Assembly: GCA_949752745.1 (NCBI GenBank)
Contig: OX457027.1
Span: forward strand, 87,069,720-87,133,719
From: Protula sp. h YS-2021
Lineage: Eukaryota; Annelida; Polychaeta; Sabellida; Serpulidae
Direction of reading: 5' to 3'
DNA: 64,000 bases
Below, in pieces: positions 11,700 to 23,687 of the stretch. The translations under genes were made by a program, and so were the position numbers. Under the pieces are notes generated by a model. The model had not been told where the DNA came from. It saw only the letters and a list, made by a program, of their open reading frames with translations, and did not search any database. How positions within the stretch are numbered: the first letter of the stretch is position 1; each line of letters opens with the position of its first letter.

Positions 11700-12250
11700 G
11701 TGAAACTTTTAAAGAGGCTGATGGACATAATTATTATTGTGGTTACATTCAATTGTAAGGATACCTCAATACAACCGGCATATATAACTTAAAATATGTT
11801 GAATACTTTTTCAGAAGAATAATAAAAAATAAAAAATTGCACAACTTTTGTGAAGCTCCGATAAATAGTTTTTGAGATATCGCCCGGACAAAAAAAGCTT
11901 ACGAACAGACAGATGGACGGACAGACAGAGGGACAGACCAACCAGAGGTTTCTTATGTGGTGGCTGCATTGTGTGGTAGCATTTGATACGCCTGAAATGC
12001 ATTTAAGTGGTAGGTCACGGACAAGATTATTTGAGAATAAAAAATACTTACGTGGTGGTTTATATTTGCCCGTGCCCCTATGTGGTTCCCAGCAGGCGTC
12101 ATTTCAGTATCAATAATATTTTATGCTTTGCGTGTGTCATTTGTAAATCAACGGAATTCTACATGTGGTACTTAACTGTATAAAGATATTTCACAACTTG
12201 TCTTTCACAACTGTTTTGTACAATTCCCACTTGCAAACTTTGTTTGCAAC
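11700..12250. other. Non-coding with repeat fragments
   Basis: Contains the ATATCGCCCGGACAA / ACGGACAGACAG repeat fragment at 11845-11935. Nothing else recognised. Confidence 0.4.
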
Positions 12251-15010
12251 TGGGTATAAGTTTTTAACTTTTCTGGAAATTTCTACCCTTTTTTCGTCTT
12301 TTTTTCTTCCGTTTGGATGGTTTCCAGAAAACTCCTCCTACAGAGGGAGATGAAATTCGGTACACGTGTCTTCGTGAACCAGCAATTTTTTTGGACCTCA
12401 GCGGTCAATGTCAAATTTAAGTCACTGACTGTTATCGCGAAAACGATCAGATATTGAGCGATTTTGAGCACATTTTCGAACCCTTGGGCTCAAAATACCG
12501 TTACATAAGAAATGTTGATCTTGATGCTGTCGGCCACGGTCAAGGTCAAAAAGCGGAAGTTGACTATTATCTCGAAAACGATTAGAGATACAGCCATTTC
12601 GAGCTGATTGCCGACCTCTTATATAAGAGGTACCTAGGTGACCTTGACCTCGGTCACGGTCAAGGACAAAAACCGGAAGTAGCTATTTTGAGTTCATTTT
12701 CGACCCTTTGTGCGCAACTAACGTTACTTTAGAATTGCCTCAGTGACCTTGATGTTCACGGCCACGGTCAAGGCCAAAAACGGAAGTTGACAATTATCAG
12801 GAAAACGATTAGAGACTGAGCGAGGTCATTTTCGATCCTTTGTGCGCAAACAACGTTTCTTACGAAATGTCTCACCGACCTTGATGCTCTCGGTCACGGT
12901 CAAGGTAAAAAAACCGGAAGTTGACTATTATTTTGAAAACAATTAGAGATACAGCAATTTAAGTAATTTTCGACCCTTTCAGCCTAAACAACCCTATATA
13001 AGAGGTACCTCGGTGATCTTGCCCTTCTCGGTCACGGTCAAGGTCAAAAACTGGAAGTTGACTATTTTTCGAAAACGGTTAGAGTTAGAGCGATTTCTAG
13101 TTCATTTTCGACCCTTTCCGCCGAAATAACGTTACATAAGAAATTCCTCGGTGACCATGACATTCTCGGTCACGGTCAAAAACCGGCAGTTGACTATTAT
13201 CTATTAAAACGGTTAGAGATAGAGCCATTCTTATCTCATTTTCGACCGATTGGACCCAAATAACGTTACATGAGAAATCCCTTGGTGACCTTGATGTTAT
13301 CGGTCACGGTCAAGGTAAAAAACCAGAAGTTGACTATTATCTCGACAACGGTTAGAGATAGAGCAATTTTTAGTTCATTTTCGACCCTTTCCGTAAAAAA
13401 AACGTTACATAAAAAATTCCTCGGTGACCATGACATTCTCGGTCACAGTCAAGGTCGAAAAGCGAAAGTTGACTATTATCTCGAAAACGATTAGAGATAT
13501 ACCGATTTCGAGCTGATTGTCGGCCCCTTGGGAGGACTAAAGAACATTATATAAGAGATACCTAGGTGACCTTGACCTTAATCACGGTAAAGGTCAAAAA
13601 CCGGAAATCAACAATTATCTAGAAAACAGGTAGAGACAGAGCTATTATTTTGAGTTCATCGTCGACCCTTTGTGCGCAAATAAGGTTACTTTAGAAATGC
13701 CTCGATGACCTTGATGTTCTCGGTCACGGTCAAGGTCAAAAACCGGAAGTTGACAATTATCTCGAAAACGATTAGAGACAGAGCGATTCTGAGCGAGGTC
13801 ATTTTTTATCCTTTGTGCGCAAATAACATTTCGTAAGAATTGCCTCAGTGACCTTGATGCTTTCGGTCATGGTCAAGGTCAAAAGCAGAAGTTGACTATT
13901 ATCTCGAAAACGATTAGAGATACGGCAATTTTAGGTCACTTTCGACCCTTTCAGCCTACACAACTCTACAAAAGAGGTACCTCGGTGACCTTGACCTTCT
14001 CGGTCACGGTCAAGGTCAAAAAACGGAAGACTATTATTTCGAAACGGTTAGAGCTATTTTGAGCTGATTTTCGACCCTTTTTATGCAAATAACGTTACTT
14101 TAGAAATGCCTCGGTGACCTTGATGTTGTCGGTTACGGTCAAGAACCGGAAGTTGACTATTATCTCGACAGCGATTAGAGATTAGTTCATTTTCGACCCT
14201 TTCCACCCAAATAACGTTACATAAGAAATTCCTCGATGACCTTAATGTTCTCGGGCACGGTCAAGGTTAAAAAGCGGAAGTTGACAACTATCTCAAAAAC
14301 GATTAGAGATAGACCGATTTCGAGCTGGTTGTCGACCCCTTGGGGCTAAACAACGTTATATAAGAGGTACCTCGGTGACCTTGACCTTCTCAGTCCCGGT
14401 CAAGGTCAAAAACTGGAAGTTGACTATAATCTCGAAAACGATTACAGATAGGGCGATTTCGAGCTGATTGTCTATCATCTGGGCCTAAACAACGTTACAA
14501 AAGCGCTACCTCGGTGACTTTGACTTTCTCGGTCACGATCAAGGTCAAAAACTGGAAGTTGACTACTATCGCAAAAACAGTTAGACTACTATTTCAAAAA
14601 CAGTTAGCGATTCTGAGCTCATTTTCGACCCTTTGTGCGCAAATAGCGTTACTTTAGAAATGGCTCGGTGACCTTGATGTTCTCGTTCACGGTGAAACTG
14701 GAAGTTGACTATTATCTCGAAAACGATTGGAGATAGAGCGATTTTTATTTCATTTTCAACCCTTTCCGCACAAATAACGTCACATAAAAAATTCCTCGAT
14801 GACCTTAATGTTCTCGGTCACGGTCATGGTCAAAAACTGGAAGTTGACTAATATCTCAAACACGGTTAGAGATAGAGCGAGTTTGACCTCATTTTGACCC
14901 TTTGAGGCTAACAACGTTAACCTTAAATTTATGGGTCATGGTCAAGGTCAAAAACCTGAAGTTGACTTTTATCTCGAATAGGGTTATAGACAGAGGGATT
15001 CTGAGTTCAT
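12250..15010 (+). mobile_element. Large satellite array, probable Helitron interior
   Basis: About nineteen ~134-bp units from 12480 to 15010, inverted relative to the copies at 2.6 and 9.7 kb. A block at 12300-12350 matches 4430-4500 inverted, consistent with a shared 5' region. The expected 3' end is not clear; a weak hairpin CGCTATTTAGCG at 15092-15103 is followed by CTTG, not CTRR. Element limits are therefore uncertain. Confidence 0.5.
12480..15010 (+). repeat. ~134-bp satellite, about 19 copies
   Basis: Each unit holds CGAAAACGGTTAGAGATAGAG, a TTTTCGACCCTTT block, AACGTTA, then TGACCTTGACC and, 11 bases on, GGTCAAGGTCA followed by AAACCGGAAGTTGACTA. The last pair forms an inverted repeat in most copies. 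Units are diverged, so the array is not recent. Confidence 0.9.
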
Positions 15011-15923
15011 TTTGAGCTTGACTTTTAGGTTTTTTGGTCATAATGTAATACAAATATTTTCTTTGGTGGTTTTTTGTAAGTGGACCAATTCCGCTATTTA
15101 GCGAATTCTTTCTTGTTTCAACCAATTGTTTGTTTGTCTGTTTGGTGTTTAATGTTTGTTTGGTGTTTAACGTCCCATTCACCAACTAGGGTGGGTATAT
15201 CAGGATGCACTTGCTAAAGAAATAAGTGGGGGAAAAAAGAAGGAAGAATGAAGGAATGCACGGAACAGAACGCAGTGGGAGTATTCTTAAAATTCTCCCC
15301 ACCCCACAGCGGGATTTAAACAAATGCTACTCTTTTTATTTGCTTTAGAAATTAGCTTTATAGTTGCGTGATTTACCAACAGATGGTGTTACCAGACAGT
15401 TGATCTACGGACTTTGACGGACTCCCTTATGTGGTTTGTTTTGTGCTCAATGGGTGCTTATGTAGCTACCTCCTAAGAACCACCACATAAGGAACAAAAC
15501 CACATAAGTGACAGTTGTACCGAAAATCCACCACATAACATGATCATTTTGGCAATAGCAATAGCCTTCAGCCAATATTGACGGAGGGCTAAAAAAACAC
15601 TTTGCTTTCTAAACTTAAAATAGTCAGCGCGTTTTGACCTCTGAGAAATCTCTTTAAGGATTCTTTCGAAGGGATGGAGGGAGAAGGCACTGTCATAGCT
15701 TAGATGGCTGGATGTGTAAAACTGGAGCAGGTAAAAATACCCTAAATTGTAACACCAAGTTTAAAAAACTGCTACAAATGTCGTAAAACTTCAATCATGG
15801 ATTCTACACTTTTTAAAAAAAAAGAAGAAAAAAAATCCAAAAGAGTATAACACGTGGTCCAAGATTGTGAATTACATAGTAGGGGAGGGAGGAAAGATAA
15901 TACGTTGGTAGTTAATGACTTAC
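15011..15923. other. Intron or intergenic sequence
   Basis: Lies downstream of the NACHT-like exon on its strand and is presumably intronic near 15923. A TGTTTGGTGTTTAACGTCCC motif at 15156-15175 is a dispersed-repeat-like tail. Paired ACCACATAA and its complement recur at 15430-15540. No exon recognised. Confidence 0.35.
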
Positions 15924-17079
15924 CAGCCTGACTGCAGACTGAGCTGATCACTCAGGTCCTCGAGAACACTTTCATCTATTATGGGCCGCTCGTCCGACAA
16001 CTCCTTCGACAATTTCGGCTGTCCTTGCTCCTCGCCGCCCGAATAAGTCGTGCCGCTTTCATCCTCCTGCTTTTCAGTCAGTTGTTGTGAAATAGCCTCT
16101 TCCTTGTTATGCACCACTGTGCTTCGGTTACCCTCAAGCGACGAAGGAGTGCCGCTCTGGTCTTGTTTTGTAGACGAATAGCTCCAGCCACGCCAAATGC
16201 TGGATGAAATGCTCTGTAAAATATTGACGTACTCTTCAGCCTGAGTAATGCAGTTCTCTTCACTCTCCACGCGCCAGACATTCTCCTCAATGCCCAGAGA
16301 GATGGTTGATTCTCCAGGTGCTGTCTGCTCGCCTTTGCTATTTTCTACTTCCTCAACCAAACCTTTGTATATGGAAATCATAGTTTCCAATCCCAGCTTG
16401 CCAAATGATTGGCTGTGTGATTTATTATAACCAGCTAAAACTCTTTTCATTGGCTGACGCAGCGACTCGGGTAGGACCCTTAAACTATATGAAACGTGAA
16501 AGATATTTGGACCGCATAAAAGTGTCTCCATGCTATACTGATAAGCCTCTTGTGATGTCAGCACCACGAATGTAAAGCTTTTAAACATTGTGGTTGTTTT
16601 AAAAGCAGGGATGTCTTTAACGCAGCCTTCTATAACTAGCATTGACATGCCACCCAAAAATTCATGTTCCAAGTCAGTAGTTTTGACGGAAGTGCAACCT
16701 ATTTCATTTAACACAGCATTTTCAAATCCATTTTCTATATCCTTAAAATTCACCCGTACGACCCACTTAAAATTCGCCAAAAATCCATTGCTGGCTGCCC
16801 ACTGATAAGCAACGTAATCACAAAAGGTTTTTGGACTGTTGGTCACAACGAGAAACTGCTTAAGCTGCCCATCCTCAAGAAACCGCAAAGGGTCAGTGGA
16901 CTCCGTATACGTTGTTAAAATGTCTCCGGAAACTTTATCCTTTCTAACGATCGTTAAGACAAGGTTATCTATCTTGATTGCAGTATCTTCCAGCGATGAA
17001 TCTGTCAACTTTGACTGGGAATAGCGGACGAGGCATCTTTCCTTGTAGCTATGTAGAACCGCGGCCAAATCGGAGTCAT
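15924..17079 (-). CDS. Diverged NACHT-like NTPase (NLR-type) internal exon
   Basis: The exon is bounded by an acceptor (TTTATACAG before 17079) and a donor (GTAAGT, 15918-15923); upstream and downstream exons are not identified. The protein resembles a NACHT module: an FLVVTNSPKTFCDYVAYQWA segment at the Walker A position, a WVVRVNF strand, a Walker B-like SMLVIEGCVKDIP, and a sensor-like FVVLTSQEA followed by the usual winged region. The Walker A consensus GxxGxGKT is reduced to a lone KT and Walker B lacks the paired acidic residues, so nucleotide hydrolysis looks unlikely. The C-terminal third is Ser/Glu/Gln-rich and probably disordered. Members of this family are intracellular sensors or scaffolds; the role here is unknown. 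The assignment is by motif layout only. Confidence 0.55.
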
Positions 17080-17099
17080 CTGTATAAAGGTGCAAAGTT

Positions 17100-17640
17100 T
17101 ACATTTTAATGATTATTTTTACAGTACAGAGTTGAGAATAGGCCAGGAAGAAAACTCATCCCGTTGCCCTTGCCCGTTGCCGTTGCCCGTTACAAAATCG
17201 GCTTGTGTACGATATCATTGTTTTTTCTTTACTCTAAAAGGCTATTTCTGCTTTCCTTGTATTTTTAAATTATGTGACTGAGTGACAACATATTACCTTC
17301 ATTCATTTTAATGCGCGGAACTGTGAAGACGTATTTTTTCGAAAACAATCTTTGAAGATTTTTTCACAAGTTTCCAGGATGAGTGCTTATTTGGTTTTTG
17401 GATATAAATATACTTGCTTGTTACGAGTGTAGCGTTACTAGAAAAGAAATTTAAACAGCTAAATAGCACACGAAATCATAGTGTTGACCACGAGAAAGCA
17501 ACGCCGATCTTTGTTACCGTAAAATGTGTCTCGTTTTTCCCCACCGGTCAGCAGATTCATCTTCCCCTGCGTATACTAGAATCTGTGTCAGTCTGACTGT
17601 CTGTTACTGTCAAATTGGGCGTTCAAGAGGCACGGAGACA
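17100..17640. other. Probable intron of the NACHT-like gene
   Basis: Sequence upstream of the exon on the minus strand. No exon with recognisable domain was found. Confidence 0.35.
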
Positions 17641-20600
17641 GGCGGTGGCGCTGGTAAGTTCTCTCGTTGGCTTGTTACTATACATTAAGTGGCATTACCT
17701 ATCTGGGTAGAGGCACCGATTTGAAGGGAAAAGTCAAGTGGCTCTATCCATTTTGTAGCAGGGTTAGCAAGAGTGAGCATTCCCTTGTGGCTCCACCCAC
17801 ATGGGTTTTCCCTCTTTTCTATATCCCTCCCGAGGTCGTGCACACACCCCACCTCTATCTAGGTATGGATGGGCGACAGGATAGAATAGGGTAAACAAGT
17901 AGGGGTTTGTTGCATGTTTACTCAATGCAATCTCCTATTACAGGCATGGCAGTGACAAAAGACTGTATACACAATGCAGCGTGTGGCAATCCACCATTTG
18001 CTGGCAACCCGCGCTCCCCCTGATACAAGTGCAGACGTGCAGAAGGACTAGTACTATATGAAGAGCAGTACACATGCATTGAATGCGAGCACCTCTCTCA
18101 TAAGGAGTGAGAGCCATAGAGACAAACCGTATAAAGACGCAGAGGTGCAAAGAGCTGTGAGGGGAACACAGAATACGGAAGGCTCTTTCTGAGTCTAACG
18201 ATAAGCATCTGACAATCTTCGCCGGCTCTGTCTTCAGAGACGGTGGTCGAGTGAAACACGGAGAACAGAGAGGCATTGAGAGAGGCGTGGCTCTAGAAAA
18301 TTAGCCCCTGTCATAAAGTTTGGAGCTACAGATGTCTACCCCCGTAAGCGCCAGTTCAAAGTCGAGCCAGCAGGTGACTCCAGAACCAGCATGGGTAAGA
18401 GAAATGGCAGCGATGAGAACTTTGCAAGAAAAAAACTCAAGCCCAGCTGGCCTCTCTCTAAGTAAAGCTCCACCCACCACAGCAACATCAGCAGGTCTGC
18501 AACGAAGTCATCCTTAGACCTGTCAGGGCACATTTCTGTGCTGCATCCTAGGGACCCAGAAACACAGTAACGAGCCAGCTTTCCAGGAAATGGATAAGTC
18601 GTTCTTACCAGTGGAAGATGACCAGTAGACAGAGGATGTGAGAAATCCATTGCACTTAGCGTCAGGGGAAGAGGAGAAGGGTTTAGAGGATGAGTTTCAT
18701 GAAGGGAAAGTCGGGGCACTGACCGGACTGCGGTCGTTGAAGAAAGGAAGCAGTACTGGAGGGAACCAGTGGCGACAGGAGCCCAATCCGCACTCCATCT
18801 CCCTGCATACTGTTTCAGGATATCGCTCTGCTCCGGTGGAGGTAGAGAAGACAAGAATTCTGCCACAAGATACCCCTTTCAGAAACGCAGAAATTACACG
18901 GTTAGCCGGAGTACAATCGGGCAACACCTAAGTAGATATGGAGGAGTCTCCTATTTGATTGACCTCACAGCGTGAAGAGCCAGAGCAGGACGCATTTCTG
19001 GCTCTGACGACCAGTGCTGGAGTCGCCAATGCGGAGGGGGGGTGAGGCAGAGAGAGAGTTTCAGCGAATGGATCTGGGTGAAGGCCAGAGCATAGCGCGA
19101 CTCCAACCATCCGAGCAATTGGGAACCAGTTCTGCAACATATAGATCTGCGGACAATGTCATTCCCATTGATCTGCTAGAGCAACACGACAAACGGACAG
19201 TGTCGATGTCCAGAGTAGAACCAGACTCGGATTCCCCTTGTACAAAAAGACGCTAAAATCCTGGAAGGGTTAACCTGCCAAACGCTGAGCATTACCTGAA
19301 TGCAAGACAATACTCTAAAAGCATTTAAGGAGGAGCTAGTCCAGATGGGGATATCCGTCCCAGTGGTGTTAAAACTACCAGAGTGCGTTTCCAGTGCCAC
19401 TTGGGATACGGCAAGACAGCAGCAAATCAACTAACCTCGGTGGTACAGTTGCGAAGGTCCAAGGAGCTCGGTAATTAAGATATTTCAGCAAAGACAGGGC
19501 TATTTCCTTCCATTCAAGAGAGACAACACGGTCAGGTACCTTACAGCGCCTCTCTATTTCAACGCCCCAAAGCACATAGCCACCTCCTACAGCCAGGGCT
19601 CCCAGCAGGATCAGGCTCTGCAAGATATGGTGCGACAGCTACTAAACAAGAGGGCTAAAAGAAAATGCCAGGCTCCGAACAGGGCTTTTTCAACCAGGCA
19701 CTTTAGGTGCCGAAGAGAACGATGGACTGGGGGCCTGGAGATTTGTCATAGACTTTTCAGGGCCAAGTCAATTTCTCCGTACGATCAGCTTTCAGATGGA
19801 TACCGGCCAAGTAATCAAAGAAATGCTACAGGGGGGGCAGTTAGGAGATGTCAGTTTATTTATCACATGCGTACCTCTACATCCCAATAAACCGGAAAAG
19901 TCGCAAATACCTATCTTTCAAATAAAGGGAAAGAGATCCTGGTTTCTGGTAATTCCTTTTTGTCTATCCACAGCCCTTTCTGTATTCTCTAAAGTGGTCA
20001 AGGTGTTGAAATCGTAGGCCAGGCTAAAGGGTATGCTTGCATTTCAATTCCTGGACGGCTGGCTCCTAGCTCACCACGAGGAGGCGCAGACCAGATTCCA
20101 AACACTTGTCCCAGTAAGGCAGGTGCTTGTCAATTTCGCAAAACCTGAACTTATGCCCAAACAACAAGTGACCTTTCTGGGAGAGAAGTGGGATTGGGAG
20201 TTACCCAGAGCCTACCCCACAAAAGAGAGATGAGAGAGAATTGTCTTAGCTATTCGGGACCTCACTCTCAATCAGCCAATGAAGCTCATCCGAATGGAAT
20301 CTCTAATGGTGGCCACAGAAAAGACAGTCAAACTGGGCAAACTTCACTAGAGACGATTTCAAATGGCAGTAAAATTTGCAGCGCTGGGGCAGTGGGCCAT
20401 CACAGACGTTAGATCATATCCTCGTAAGCAATCGAAGACTTGTAATGGGGATATCCCTAGAATGCCTATCCCAGGGTCACCATTCAGACCTTCTACCCCG
20501 TGCTGTCAATTCAAGGACGGGGTTTCTACTTCGCAGGAAAACTGTGCCCCTCCTCCCTGCCGGCTTGAAGTCTAAATACATAAACTTGCTAAGACATCAG

Positions 20601-21300
20601 GAGTGTTTCTTGACCAAGTGGCTCCGTACGTTCAAGCCGTGGTTCGGCTTCGAGAAGTAGGTAGAGGCATTTTCCTCACTTCTCGCTGCTATCTTAAAGT
20701 GATGGCTAAACCAAAATTTCTCGGTGCGGTGCAGGTTAATTTGAGTGAGAAAGAATCTGTGATTTGTTATGATTAAATATATAATTAATTTACTTTATCA
20801 ATTACCACAGTATGAATTGATCTCTAGCACAGACTGTTTATTGCTAGAGATCGTGTCATTTAACTTCAATGAAGGACACCATTTTATGTTAAGATTACCG
20901 TACATCGGTCAATTAGTACGTACGTTACCTGCAATTGGTTATGCGTAAGACACATGAGTGCTTCTGGTCAGTATACTTATTCTATTGTCTTAGTCGGGTC
21001 ACTTCAACTGTGGTTGTGTGTGCATACATGATTGCTTAACAACGAGATTCTAGTTCACCCCTCTTTGAAAACGGAGGAGGGGGAGAGCCAAGTCAGCAAA
21101 TGTAGAGTCATATCGAGCTCTTCTCATACGGCTATATCCATTAGCTACTTGGACTCCTATGGGAACAGCCACTCTTAGTGAATGGGTTCACTCACGTGTT
21201 CAGAGCTACATGGTTAATTATTGCACCACTGGAGCCAGCCTTGGGTATGGCTCCACCCATATGGGTCTTTAACTATCATTCATTTTACCTTTCAGCATAT
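17640..21300 (+). mobile_element. Degraded DIRS-type retroelement
   Basis: Multiple frames across 18320-20660 read as one broken gag-RT element. A Ser/Pro-rich N-terminal region precedes it. Two short segments repeat in direct orientation near the proposed ends: GGCTCCACCCACATGGGT (17789) against GGCTCCACCCATATGGGT (21247), and TAGAGGCA at 17709 and 20663. These may be remains of split direct repeats. No tyrosine recombinase was found, so the class rests on the RT. Confidence 0.55.
19620..20420 (+). pseudogene. DIRS-like reverse transcriptase / RNase H remnant
   Basis: Pieces in different frames follow the RT order. Near 19740 reads RFVIDFSGPSQFLRTISFQM; near 19930-20010 KGKRSWFLVIPFCLSTALS (the LPFGLSSAP region); near 20050 FLDGWLLAHHEEA, where the catalytic YxDD is changed to FLDG; then QQVTFLGEKWD and AYPTKER. 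RNase H-linker-like sequence MVATEKTVKLGKLH follows in the 20290-20350 region. At least three frameshifts and several stops are present. Dead. Confidence 0.7.
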
Positions 21301-22510
21301 AGGATTGTGCATCGAAATTGTTTAACTCGTTAAAGACTCATTAAAAGACCTCAAGGTACTTTGATGTCTCCGCTCGTACAATACATATATCGGTAATAGA
21401 ATAGTTCGCATTGAAAGAACTTTTCTATACTAGGCGTGCCAAAGCGGGTTTTTAATTCCTTCTAAACGCAGTGATAAGCGAACATCAGCTTTTGCGAATT
21501 AACACTATAGTTAAAACGCCTGTTAAAAAGCATAGTTCACGTTCTCCACCTTTAGTCCTTCGGTTACCCGCCGTAATCCACCCCTTCAAACCCGCTTAGG
21601 AGCACTGCGATAAAAAAGGGAATGTGGGAAATTTGTTGTCACTCAGTCTCAGACACTCGAATTTTCCGGTTTTGCCTAATTAGGCAATTTTTGGCAATGT
21701 TTATTTACAATGTACGCCCACACGAGTAGACAAGTTCAATTCATAATTTATTCGTCGATTACCAGAGATGAGGGAAATCCCGTAAAAGTGTTTTACGAAA
21801 TAAAACGATAGTTTAAATGAAAGCGCTGTATCAAAACGCAATAATAAATACGTATTTCTGAAAGAAAAGAAAACTACTGAAAGATCAAACAATTCATTCC
21901 GGTGTTAATAGAGGGTGTAACAGAGATGGTTGCAGTGTAACAGTGAATCGTCATTTAATAATACTTATATAACTTGAATATAAAATAGAAATAATATATT
22001 CTCATAAAGCAAAAATTCCTAAAGCAAAAGTCTTAGACGCAGGATATTCAAAATTGCAATAAACTTGTCAAAACTACACGCGCTCAAAGACCAAAACAAA
22101 GAAATGCAGGGACAATGGTTGTCGCAAGATAATGAAATTAAAATATGTATAAATGAACAACCAATTAATATATGAAGTAACAACATAATTACAAATTTTC
22201 CAATCTAAATAATTTTCAAATTTGGGCCTTTGTGCCATGATTAATTTGTATTGGCGAGTCGAAACTAAAGAAATGAAACAGGTGAAAATGTTCTTTGCGA
22301 CGTTCACAAATTGTCTTGAATATCAGCAATAAATGGACAATAAATACCTTGCACCAAGTGTGGTCTTATTTAAGAAATCATGCATCTGATTTGAATAAAG
22401 GAATAACAAAAACACAATAAAAGAACAATAAAACCCCGGATAAAGGCACCCCGCAAATAAGTACAGATTTTGCCACTCTGTTTTTAAATCCCATAGACTT
22501 CTGTATATTC
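21300..22510. other. Unassigned AT-rich sequence
   Basis: No convincing gene or element seen between the DIRS remnant and the Polinton-like element 2. Confidence 0.35.
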
Positions 22511-23334
22511 CGAATCAGTAGTAGGGAAACGACAGTTCTACCACACCCTCCCCTCCCCTCCTACCCACTCTACCCCCCACCCCTAGGGGTAAGAAAATTG
22601 TGTGATTTCAGCATAGTTATCCGTTTCAGACGATTCTGAGCAACTTTGGTTTTTATGACCACCCCCCCCCCCCTATCATGTAACATTGTGTAGTTGAACA
22701 GCCACAGACATCATTCAAAGACGAGAGCAGAGCTTTTTGTTCTCCTTGAAAAAACTTGGACAAACTTTTTGTGTTTGGTTTTTGTGACTCTGTGACATTA
22801 TGTGACAACATGCGACTGTGACATTATGTGACTTTATGTGATCTGTGACATTATGTGACTCTGTGACTTTTTTTAACATAATAGCCATATTTCTATGTCT
22901 ATTGTCACTATTATTATTATGATAATATTTAATTAGTCATATTTCAATGGTTCTATTACAATAACCACACACACAGCATAGGAATAAGTACATGAAAGGT
23001 CTCAGAGTGTGGAGAAACGTATCGATAAATTTCAGAGTGCACTCGTTCAGAGCGTGGGAACGATCATTAATTTGAGAAGGAATGGGATTTTCCCTACGTT
23101 AAGTCCAATGTTATGTTTTATGTTATAGTAGTTGGAAAATGGTGCTTCTAGACCAACTTTAGCAAATGTAGTTTTTGGCAACATATGATATATAAAATAA
23201 GTTTAAGCATTCTACCATGCTACTTATTCAAATGTTCTAAAGTTATAGTGGTGCAGAAATGGTGGTTCTAGATCAACTTTAACAAATTTAGTTTTTGATA
23301 ACATATGATGTATAAAATAGGTTTTAGCATTTTA

Positions 23335-23465
23335 CCAATGTTCAACATGTTCAACAAGTTGTTCAACATGTTCAACAAGTTCAACAAGTTCAACATGTTC
23401 AACACGTTCAACATGTTCAACAAGTTGTTCAACATGTTCAACATGTTGTTGTTCAACAAGTTGTT
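23335..23465. repeat. Short 9-bp array in left TIR of element 2
   Basis: About 130 bp of GTTCAACAT / GTTCAACAA units, the inverted counterpart of the long array at 25641-26212. A TTGTATATAAAG TATA-like box follows at once. Confidence 0.9.
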
Positions 23466-23527
23466 GTATATAAAGCTATGTTTAAAGACTTTCTCATCAT
23501 TTGAACAGTGTAGGTTGAACCGAAAGG

Positions 23528-23574
23528 ATGTATAAATGCAACATTTGTTCAAAATCTTACAATTGGCCACAAAG
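23528..23574 (+). pseudogene. 5' stub of the zinc-finger gene within the left TIR
   Basis: The left inverted repeat ends with the promoter region and the first 15 codons (plus two bases) of the zinc-finger gene, identical to the start of the complete copy at 25570. After GGCCACAAAG the sequence departs. The stub frame ends a few codons later. So the inverted repeat extends into a coding sequence and duplicates that promoter, now placed upstream of the PC4-like gene. Confidence 0.85.
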
Positions 23575-23625
23575 GCAAACGTGGTAAAGTTATTTCTAAA
23601 CATATTAAGTCAACTCACTATAAAG

Positions 23626-23634
23626 TATAAAAGG
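23626..23634 (+). promoter_or_regulatory. TATA box of PC4-like gene
   Basis: TATAAAAGG lies 54-62 bases before the ATG at 23688, leaving room for initiation about 30 bases downstream. Confidence 0.7.
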
Positions 23635-23687
23635 CAGCCGCCCTCAGACCTAACACACATTCTGTATCAAGATACCGAAGAGTGAAC

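Noticed and set aside
12480..15010. Regularly spaced ~134-bp repeats considered as a CRISPR-like array
   Set aside because: The whole unit repeats, there are no unique spacers, and the context is animal nuclear DNA.
15092..15120. Hairpin CGCTATTTAGCG as a fourth Helitron 3' end
   Set aside because: It is followed by CTTG, not CTRR, and the flanking bases do not match the other three ends.
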